Shown here piece after piece: positions 28,834 to 35,945 of a DNA stretch of 64,000 bases. Position 1 is the stretch's first letter. Every line of letters starts with the position of its first letter. The stretch is taken from positions 1 to 64,000 of the forward strand of contig JAIERK010000143.1 of NCBI GenBank assembly GCA_019746975.1, read 5' to 3'. The translations under genes were made by a program, and so were the position numbers. The DNA is from Candidatus Obscuribacterales bacterium (GTDB taxonomy: Bacteria > Cyanobacteriota > Vampirovibrionia > Obscuribacterales > Obscuribacteraceae). The notes beneath the pieces were generated by a model. That model had not been told where the DNA came from. It did no database searches and saw nothing but the letters and a program-made list of their open reading frames with translations.

Positions 28834-29020
28834 ATTATTTCCTTTTGACTAGTGTGTTTTTTTTTTCTTGCCGCTAATCCATTCTTCTCTCGTAAATGAT
28901 AGTTGCCTATGGTGAAATCACGCCTCATGTCGCGGACTTTCGTTAAACCGTTGAGCTTCTTTCGCCGTTCGCCTGGGAATTTGGCAAGCTTCCGGGCCTC
29001 AATTAGAATAGATAGACGTG

Positions 29021-29677
29021 ATGGAGGATAAGAAGAAAAGTTCGATGGGTAATATGATGCGTTGCTTGTTTGTCGCAATACTGTTCGTGTTGCTGGCATG
29101 CTCGTCCGTGCCAACTCAGGCGCGCGGTTTGGAAGGACGTGCTAGCATGGACCTGGTCGATACCGGGGCGGCCACGGAAGCCGTTAATGACGAAGACAAG
29201 CGCGAGGAGCCAGTCCTGCATTCACTGACGGGTCGATTAGAAGAGACTTCGCATCCGCCGACATGGATCAAAGGAAAGGTTTTCTCCAACGAAGAGATGT
29301 ACATGTATTCCTTCTATCAGATTCACCCACTCAAGAAAGAGTTTCGATGGCATATCCCTTCGTTCAAACGAACAATAATTCGAATGAGACCCGGTGTGGT
29401 GCGCTTCTGGAAAGGCTGGAAGCCAGACGGACCTTGCGAGGTGATTTGTGAGCCGATGGGTCAAAAGGGTCAGTTCAAATTTCATCATGCCCGTCCAGAT
29501 GGACCACATGGTTACCTCGAGCGCGTGGGCGAGACGAACTCTGGCTTTCCTCGGTATAGATTCTGGTTCGACGACGAAGATGGTGCTATCGGAAATCAGG
29601 ACGAAAGCAGTGATGCTTCGAACGCTGATTCAAGTAAGCCAACTACTCTGACGCCGGATCTGGACGGGTCTCCGTAG
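29021..29677 (+). CDS. Exported or lipid-anchored hypothetical protein
   Basis: About 218 residues. A basic N-terminus and hydrophobic stretch (CLFVAILFVLLACSS) form a signal sequence; LLAC could be a lipobox, or cleavage may follow TQARG. The mature part contains a Pro/Trp/Lys-rich middle (RFWKGWKPDGPC) and an acidic, Ser-rich C-terminus. Several starts are possible (GTG 29018, ATG 29021, ATG 29045). Family not recognised. Confidence 0.65.
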   Translation: MEDKKKSSMGNMMRCLFVAILFVLLACSSVPTQARGLEGRASMDLVDTGAATEAVNDEDKREEPVLHSLTGRLEETSHPPTWIKGKVFSNEEMYMYSFYQIHPLKKEFRWHIPSFKRTIIRMRPGVVRFWKGWKPDGPCEVICEPMGQKGQFKFHHARPDGPHGYLERVGETNSGFPRYRFWFDDEDGAIGNQDESSDASNADSSKPTTLTPDLDGSP

Positions 29678-29900
29678 TTTCGCAGTACAGTTTGCTTTCG
29701 CCAGTGAATAGAATCTGGACCGAGAATCGAACAGGTTGCGCTACCGGTATCTGGGTACTTGCCTGAATCCGATTAATTTGCATCGTTGACTGCAATCAAA
29801 GATTTCTACAAGACTTGTCGACAGGATCGAAATCCAGCAATCTCTGGAAATAAGTTGTATGTCCGGCTTTTCAGGGATGTTGTTGCGCTCGTGGTTGGGA

Positions 29901-29928
29901 AGTGCAAATCGATATCGATTTGCACTTC
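29901..29928. repeat. Perfect 28-bp member of the dispersed palindrome family
   Basis: Arms AAGTGCAAATCGAT on each side of the centre form a perfect 28-base palindrome in the gap 29678-30058. It is followed by GCGAAAACTCCGACTGGCAG, resembling the 3' box of other copies. It lies 130 bases upstream of the zinc-ribbon gene start. Apart from it I see nothing in this 381-base gap. Confidence 0.9.
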
Positions 29929-30058
29929 ATCCCGAAAATGCGCGAAAACTCCGACTGGCAGAGTCTATACGAACATTCAGTTGCTATTGAACTTTTTTGC
30001 TTCGGCCTACGTTTTAAAGAATACGGACTGCGTGTTGAAGAAAACGGAGGCACTAAAT

Positions 30059-31105
30059 ATGATGACTAGAGCAGAATATAGACTAGTGAAAAAAGCTCGA
30101 GCCCAGCAGATACAATGTTTAGTCGAAGAATTTAAGCAGCTTAATAGGACAGAAGAGGACGTTATTAAAAGTATCGTTGCGCTGCATCAGGATCTTGGCG
30201 ATTTATTTCATTGCAAATGCGGCAATACTCAATTACCCAGTGAGACCCGCCAACGCCTTTCTAAATGCAGCGTATGTAATCGAGATTGGTGGATCACTGC
30301 CGGTACACTATTTCATGGTGTCAAGAATCTACAACCGTATGTCATCGCGATTTATCTTAAGATGCGAGGCCTGGATGCACTTCCCTGTGAGATAGCTTCT
30401 GTGACTGGGGTTTCTTCGTCGACGGCCTCTTTGATTCATAAAAAAGTATTGATGGTTGTTGCGGACGAAATTGGCGATCAGGGCGAATCGTTCAGCTCTT
30501 TGTTATTCATGGAGTTGTATCAGAAGCGTTCTACCGCGACCCCGAGTTTCGCACACCCTCGAGCCGAGGAAGAACCATTTCAGGTACAACGCGAGAATAC
30601 ACCAAACGACGATTCTCATGACGAGCCATCTAATGCGGCCCCGAATTTATCTCAGAATGATCGACTTGTATTCAACGAGATTTCTGCTGATTCGATTTCA
30701 TTTGACACGCTGTTGGCACGAACTAAATTGACTATTCCTGAACTAAGCGAGTCTGTTTTGACACTCGACGTGTTCGAAAAACTGATTGAACTCGACGGGA
30801 CCAGGTACAGAAGGCGTGCTGGGATCGAAAACGTGCTGCCCTCGAAGAAGCCCAGTAATCTGGAGAAGGTTGCAGTATTTATCAACTATATTACTTATCG
30901 GTATCAAGGGATGGCTCGAAAGTATGTTCAGCTTTATGTTGCAAATTATTGGTGCATTATGGACCAACAACGTTGGGGTAACGATGCTTTGCTGATCGCC
31001 TGCCTTCGATCAAAACGGAAAACCCGCCGTGACATAGCAGTTTATGTTTCACCGGGTACAATCAAGATGCCGGCTATAACGCGCACCTACGCTTCCGTTG
31101 CTTAG
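30059..31105 (+). CDS. Transposase-derived zinc-ribbon protein with winged helix
   Basis: A 348-residue protein; the longer frame from 29786 crosses a palindrome, and the ATG at 30059 follows GGAGG. Residues 50-75 form a zinc ribbon (HCKCG, then KCSVC; Cys52, 54, 70, 73). ITAGTLFHGVKNLQPYVIAI and a helix-turn-helix (SVTGVSSSTASLIHKKV) follow. This order matches the N-terminus of IS1595/ISXO2-type transposases, but the DDE nuclease core is absent. After an acidic linker, residues ~198-252 resemble the DprA C-terminal winged helix, ending GTRYRRR. The last ~70 residues (RKYVQLYVANYWCIMDQQRW) are unrecognised. No terminal repeats. Probably a domesticated DNA-binding protein. Confidence 0.7.
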   Translation: MMTRAEYRLVKKARAQQIQCLVEEFKQLNRTEEDVIKSIVALHQDLGDLFHCKCGNTQLPSETRQRLSKCSVCNRDWWITAGTLFHGVKNLQPYVIAIYLKMRGLDALPCEIASVTGVSSSTASLIHKKVLMVVADEIGDQGESFSSLLFMELYQKRSTATPSFAHPRAEEEPFQVQRENTPNDDSHDEPSNAAPNLSQNDRLVFNEISADSISFDTLLARTKLTIPELSESVLTLDVFEKLIELDGTRYRRRAGIENVLPSKKPSNLEKVAVFINYITYRYQGMARKYVQLYVANYWCIMDQQRWGNDALLIACLRSKRKTRRDIAVYVSPGTIKMPAITRTYASVA

Positions 31106-31263
31106 ATAGTTGAAAGACTGACAAGTCGGAGTTGTATCTGTGCAAAGCTGGTTTTAGAAACCGTTCGAATTGTTCCTTGTTATCAACGCGCCTGAAAAGA
31201 CGCCAGCTCGATCTGGAGATTTAGGTGTGTGATCAAGTTAGACCTATTGAGCGCCTAACTCAC

Positions 31264-32400
31264 TTATACGGATGCGACTTCTTTCCTGTGATTAGCCGAA
31301 CGGCAATCTACAAGCGTTTCTTCGATAAGATGGTCGACGACTTTTTTAAAGTCGTTCGACTCTCGATAAACCTGAATTTGCCTATCTGCACTCGTCCCAC
31401 GCTCGAGGATGTCGAAGACGCGATTGAGTTCTTCGCGGCTGCCGAGATCGTCGATAACATCGTCTACAAATTCAACTAGCTCACGTATGAGGTCTTTGAC
31501 CGGTACCTCTTCCTGTTTGCCGAAGTCGATGAGTTTGCCGTCGATGCCGTAACGTAGTGCGCGCCATTTGTTTTCTTGCAGAAGAGCGCGACGATACAAA
31601 CGAAAACCGAGATTTTGCTTAATCAGCTTGTAGAGTTTTGCCACAACGGCTTGAATCAATGCCGCGATCGCTATGCTGTCTTGCGCCCTTGTTGGAATAT
31701 CACAGATACGAAATTCCAGCGTGGGATAAACAGGATGCAGTCTCAAATCCCACCAAATTTTCTTGCCATCGTCGATGCAATTTGTTTTTATCAAAAGCTT
31801 GAGGAAATTTTCGTACTCGCTGTAAGAACTAAAGTAATCCGGCAATTCGGTGCGAGGATACTTTTTGAAAATCTCGCAGCGGTAAGATTTGAGACCGGTG
31901 TCGATTCCGCGCCAGAATGGCGAACTGGTGGACAGTGTGAGAATATGCGGCAGGAAGTAGCGAGCCGCGTTGGCGATATGTATTGCCATGTCACGATCTT
32001 CCATCGCTACGTGGACATGCATGCCGAAAATAAGCAAACTTCTAGATAGGACTTGCATGTCTTCGACGAGCTTCACATATCTTTCGTGTTCGGAAATCTT
32101 CTGGTCTGCCCAGTGTCCGAAGGGATGAGTCGAAGCCGCGACTATAGCCAGACCCTTTTCTTTAGCGATATCACCCATGGTGCCGCGCAGATTGTATAAA
32201 TCTTTCTTGGCCTCATGGACGTCGTTGCAAATGTTGGTGCCAATCTCGATCATGCATTGGTGCATCTCGGGCTTGACCTGCTCGCCCAGCTCGTGGCGGG
32301 CTTTGTCGTAAATCTCTGGCGCTCGCGATACCAGATCACGGGTTTCCGGATCGATAATTTGGTACTCTTCTTCGATCCCAATGGTGAACTTCTGCTCCAT
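31264..32400 (-). CDS. GCS2-type carboxylate-amine ligase (YbdK family)
   Basis: ATP-dependent ligase of the glutamate-cysteine ligase 2 family, joining a carboxylate to an amine. The N-terminus has GIEEEYQIIDPETRDL, followed by EMHQCMIEIGTN, THPFGHW and GMHVHVAMEDRD, the metal- and ATP-binding blocks of the family. 378 residues, the usual length. ATG at 32400 after GGAGG. Final gene of the ATP-grasp cluster, 25 bases from the preceding gene. In this setting it more likely builds a gamma- or beta-linked amide metabolite than glutathione; no glutathione synthetase is evident. Confidence 0.9.
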   Translation of the reverse strand: MEQKFTIGIEEEYQIIDPETRDLVSRAPEIYDKARHELGEQVKPEMHQCMIEIGTNICNDVHEAKKDLYNLRGTMGDIAKEKGLAIVAASTHPFGHWADQKISEHERYVKLVEDMQVLSRSLLIFGMHVHVAMEDRDMAIHIANAARYFLPHILTLSTSSPFWRGIDTGLKSYRCEIFKKYPRTELPDYFSSYSEYENFLKLLIKTNCIDDGKKIWWDLRLHPVYPTLEFRICDIPTRAQDSIAIAALIQAVVAKLYKLIKQNLGFRLYRRALLQENKWRALRYGIDGKLIDFGKQEEVPVKDLIRELVEFVDDVIDDLGSREELNRVFDILERGTSADRQIQVYRESNDFKKVVDHLIEETLVDCRSANHRKEVASV

Positions 32401-32425
32401 GGTGAAGCAACCTCCGGCTCTAAAA

Positions 32426-33826
32426 TTAATACTGCTCTTCGACTATGAAAACGGGTACCATGCCACCGCCTGCGGTGACATTTGCAAGCTCAGTTGCTGA
32501 CAGTCGTGTGAAAGCGCTGCCTACCTTGCCATCGTAAAGTAGCGGATCGAGATCGATCAGTTGTTGGATGAATTCCACGTCGCCATTATCGGTGATGTGA
32601 GGAAAGACCTGTCTGGAGGTGTTCACTCGCTCTTGCACCAGATAGTCTCCTGCTAGTGCGATCTCGATGGACTGGTCCCATTCCGACTCGCTTGCTTGCC
32701 AGCCGATGAAGATACCTTTACCTCCGTATTCGTCGTTGGGCTTGAGCACGAGCATATCGCGATTCTCTCTAGTGAACTCGAGGAGGTCGACTTTCTTACC
32801 TTTGTACTCTGTCTTTCGCTCCTCAACCCGCCGCGTCCACGGAACGTGTGCAGAAATCAGCTCATGCTCACGCTTAGTGAAGAAGTCGTGAAAGCGCTCG
32901 TCAGTCAGAAGACCAAACAACAGCTTCTTATGCACCAATTTCCCACGGAAGGAGTTGACCATGCAAACCGACTGCGATTCATAAGCTTTGAGCAGGTTGC
33001 TGCACTCTTGTTCTTTCTCCAGGAATTCGTTGACCAAGAGTCGCTTGTATACCAGATCGATTTCGAAACCGTCTTTGCTGAGACGACCGCTCTCATATTC
33101 CAACTCTCGTGGATCGGCAATGATGGTTTTGTATCCTTCTTTCTCGAAATAGGCTTGAACAAGCTCGAATTCCCTTTGAGTAGGCAGCCCTTTGTAGTCG
33201 ACGATAGCAATTTGCGGTCGTTTGCCGTTGGCGGAGAACTCCTTGTGTGCTGAAAGCAGTACCTCAAGAAGATGTTTTAATCCATCCAGTCTCGACACTC
33301 GGAATTTTTGCTGGAACTCTTTCATCACATCGAGTTGCAGAAAAATCTCTGAAGCGACATCGGCATATGCCACTCCGGCTGGTGTCTCAGCATTGAGCTC
33401 GACAAATGAAAGAGCTTCGTCGGTCAGGAATGAATCAAAACGCGATAGGCGCGAGACGCCTTTGAATTTGGGATCGGTCGCGATCAAACGACGTTCGTCG
33501 GCGGTCAAACCGAGGTAGTCTTGGAGCTCGCGGCTGGCTATTGCCAGATCACCTACTTTCAATACGGCACCCCAGATCTCTTCGCAGACCGAGGAGACGC
33601 GATTGAAGTCGCTGCGGGCTATAAAGTGAGGTCTGAGATACGGGCTCAACATGCGCCCGCCGAAGATAAACTGAACTTCGTTGAGCTTTCGCCAGACGTC
33701 GTCTTTCGTCTTTGTCAAAAGCTCCGGAGACGACTGCAACAGTTCATGGTAGTAACTGATAGCCTGTTTTTCCAGATCATGCATGGTGGAGTTTTCCGCG
33801 GCTGGCGTGGGAAGGGCGACGGACAT
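32426..33826 (-). CDS. Circularly permuted ATP-grasp protein
   Basis: A 466-residue cytoplasmic protein. The metal-binding motif usually found at the end of ATP-grasp domains appears early (FVELNAETPAGVAYAD, about residue 142), while the nucleotide-binding loop comes late (LKPNDEYGGKGIFIG, then YLVQERV). This order marks the circularly permuted type. Such proteins are predicted amide-bond ligases. It lies between the GCS2-type ligase and the RimK-like ATP-grasp, on the same strand with short gaps. The reaction is unknown. Confidence 0.85.
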   Translation of the reverse strand: MSVALPTPAAENSTMHDLEKQAISYYHELLQSSPELLTKTKDDVWRKLNEVQFIFGGRMLSPYLRPHFIARSDFNRVSSVCEEIWGAVLKVGDLAIASRELQDYLGLTADERRLIATDPKFKGVSRLSRFDSFLTDEALSFVELNAETPAGVAYADVASEIFLQLDVMKEFQQKFRVSRLDGLKHLLEVLLSAHKEFSANGKRPQIAIVDYKGLPTQREFELVQAYFEKEGYKTIIADPRELEYESGRLSKDGFEIDLVYKRLLVNEFLEKEQECSNLLKAYESQSVCMVNSFRGKLVHKKLLFGLLTDERFHDFFTKREHELISAHVPWTRRVEERKTEYKGKKVDLLEFTRENRDMLVLKPNDEYGGKGIFIGWQASESEWDQSIEIALAGDYLVQERVNTSRQVFPHITDNGDVEFIQQLIDLDPLLYDGKVGSAFTRLSATELANVTAGGGMVPVFIVEEQY

Positions 33827-33916
33827 GTTTGATTTACCAATTGTTGTGGGAGGGGCAAACTTATAAAACGAAAAACGCCCAAGCAGCGGACGACCGCCTG
33901 CGCGCCTTCCTTCAAT

Positions 33917-34864
33917 CTATCTTGCGGCGACCATCTTTGGGTTGAGGAATTCCGACCACCTCAGCTCTGTATGCGCTTTGGGAGGCTTCTTCGCGTATTC
34001 GGCTGCCAGTTCTGCGAGATTCTGGATCAACCAGCGTTGGTTTTCCTCACCCACAGAATGCTTATCGGCATCGGGCGCGGGATTGGTGAAGTCAATCGCG
34101 TATGGTATTCCGTCGCGAATTGCGAATTCCGCTGTGTTCATATCATAGCCCAGGGCTTCATTGAGCTTGATGCAATCAGCAATGATGCGCTTTTCGAGGA
34201 CCGGTTCGAGGTAATTCTTATCGAGGAAGTACTGCCCCTGCAGATATGGCTTTGACGGATCGTACGGCATGATCAAGACATTCTTGCGTCCGATTGTATA
34301 GCAGCGTACATAACGATCGAAATTGATGAACTCCTGCAGCATCATACAGATTGTGTCGGTCTGATCGTAGTAGTGGAGCAATTCCTCTATCGAATGAATT
34401 TTGTACACATGCTTCCAACCACCACCATCGTAAGGTTTCATGATGGCGGGTAAACCGGTGTACTCGAGGATGCCTTTCCAATCTAGCGGATGTTCTAGAT
34501 TGCGGAGCGATTCGCTCGAGATGTCCTTGATGTAGCCTTTTTGCGGAAGCAAAACGCTTTTCGGTATAGCGATTCCCAGTCTCTCTAACAGAGCAGTCCC
34601 GAAGAATTTGTCGTCGGCCGACCACCAGAATGGGTTGTTGATTACCACAGTACCGGACAATGCAGCTGTTTTTAGAAAACAGCGATAGAAAGGAATCTCG
34701 TGCGAGATGCGATCAATGATTACTTTGTATTTGCATAACTCGTCGGCTTTGAATCCGCCGACTCTAACCATTTCAGCTTCGATGCCAAGATTGGAGTTGT
34801 TAACGTATTTGATGAATTCTTCGGGGAACGAAACTTCACGCCCCACCAAAAGCCCTACTTTCAT
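33917..34864 (-). CDS. RimK-like ATP-grasp ligase
   Basis: A 315-residue ATP-grasp enzyme. The ATP loop is PAIMKPYDGGGWKHVYKI, the hinge MLQEFINFDRYVRCY, and the metal site AEFAIRDGIPYAIDFTNP. The N-terminal Rossmann-like part starts KVGLLVGREVSFPEEFI. Expected to activate a carboxylate as acyl phosphate and couple it to an amine. ATG at 34864; the ribosome-binding site is weak. It begins the three ligase genes; a palindrome separates it from the esterase upstream. Confidence 0.88.
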   Translation of the reverse strand: MKVGLLVGREVSFPEEFIKYVNNSNLGIEAEMVRVGGFKADELCKYKVIIDRISHEIPFYRCFLKTAALSGTVVINNPFWWSADDKFFGTALLERLGIAIPKSVLLPQKGYIKDISSESLRNLEHPLDWKGILEYTGLPAIMKPYDGGGWKHVYKIHSIEELLHYYDQTDTICMMLQEFINFDRYVRCYTIGRKNVLIMPYDPSKPYLQGQYFLDKNYLEPVLEKRIIADCIKLNEALGYDMNTAEFAIRDGIPYAIDFTNPAPDADKHSVGEENQRWLIQNLAELAAEYAKKPPKAHTELRWSEFLNPKMVAAR

Positions 34865-35069
34865 GCTCGTGGAACCCGTTATGTAAGTGTGAACACAAGA
34901 TGCCTAGAAAATCTTACTATCAATTAAGTTTGAAAGATCGCATGGCCTCAAACTGACGAGCAAAACTACTAAATTTTTAGAATAGAGCGGGATCTTATTG
35001 TTTCTCTGGACCGACCAAGAGAATGGTTGTCGAGTGGGGACTGCTTGTCGAGGGCCCCTGCGTTATAAA

Positions 35070-35089
35070 GTAAATCGATATCGATTTAC
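35070..35089. repeat. Perfect 20-bp member of the dispersed palindrome family
   Basis: GTAAATCGATATCGATTTAC is a perfect palindrome, followed by CGGCATGGCAAGAACTC, which contains the GGCAAG box seen after other copies. It lies in the 241-base gap between the ATP-grasp and esterase genes. It could affect read-through between them. Confidence 0.9.
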
Positions 35090-35105
35090 CGGCATGGCAA
35101 GAACT

Positions 35106-35837
35106 CTAGCCTCGGGTCTCCGGTCCGCCGATGTAGTGGAGAATCATTTCTTGCCAGAAGGGCCAGTCATGAGCATTGCCGTCCCACTCGCGGAATGCGT
35201 GCCATACACCACGGTCCCATAGAACTTGCGAAAAGTTGGCATTCACCCGATAGGCTGGATCATCTCTACCGATTGGGAAAATGATGTCGAGGTTTTTGAC
35301 TTTAGCAAGGTGCTGTGGACAGTCGTTCATACAGCGAACCAGTTCAATTGGATTGCTCTGGTGAATAGCATCGTCATACTGGCCATCGGTCCATTTACTA
35401 ATGTCGTATATTCCGCTCATTCCAAGTGCGCGATTGAACAATTCCGGGTAGCGCAGTGCAATGTTGACGGCATGATAGGCACCGAAACTGGCGCCTGTCG
35501 CGATGACGAAAGGATTGTCATTTTTCTGCTTGGAGAATGGAAGGACTTCGTCGACTATGTAGCTGTGGTACTGCAAATGTCGGTGTGCTCTATACTTGGG
35601 ACTGGCGTCGTAGTTGTACCAGCTCTCTGTGTCAACGCTGTCTACGCAATAGACCTGCAGCCAGCCGCTTTCAATATGTTTGTTCAGCACATTGAGCATC
35701 TCGCGATTTTCCCAGTCGTAGAACCGTCCCATCGACGTCGGAAAAACAAATACTCTTGCACCATTATGACCGAAGACAAGCAGTTCCATGTCCCGACCGA
35801 GGGAGTCGCTGTGCCACTTATGATACTCTCTATGCAT
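35106..35837 (-). CDS. Esterase-family alpha/beta hydrolase of the ligase cluster
   Basis: A 243-residue cytoplasmic hydrolase of the esterase D / Fes-like kind. The nucleophile elbow is IATGASFGAYHAVNIAL (GxSxG), with probable Asp in PIGRDDPAY and His in DGNAHDWPFW near the C-terminus. ATG at 35837 after GGAAG. It is the first gene of the minus-strand cluster with three amide ligases. It could release, cyclise or trim the product; this role is inferred from position. Confidence 0.88.
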   Translation of the reverse strand: MHREYHKWHSDSLGRDMELLVFGHNGARVFVFPTSMGRFYDWENREMLNVLNKHIESGWLQVYCVDSVDTESWYNYDASPKYRAHRHLQYHSYIVDEVLPFSKQKNDNPFVIATGASFGAYHAVNIALRYPELFNRALGMSGIYDISKWTDGQYDDAIHQSNPIELVRCMNDCPQHLAKVKNLDIIFPIGRDDPAYRVNANFSQVLWDRGVWHAFREWDGNAHDWPFWQEMILHYIGGPETRG

Positions 35838-35945
35838 TCCTTTACTTCCAATGTACTGGGGTTTCCAGGCTATTTAATCGGCAGATTGTAGCATGCAGCG
35901 ATTTACTATATTGTCTGCAATGCTCTATCTGGAAGGTTTGTATAG

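Noticed and set aside
29786-30058. N-terminal extension of the zinc-ribbon protein
   Set aside because: It crosses the perfect palindrome at 29901-29928, and a GGAGG site precedes the ATG at 30059.
30059-31105. Complete insertion sequence of the IS1595 type
   Set aside because: The catalytic core is absent and I see no terminal inverted repeats or target duplication around the gene.
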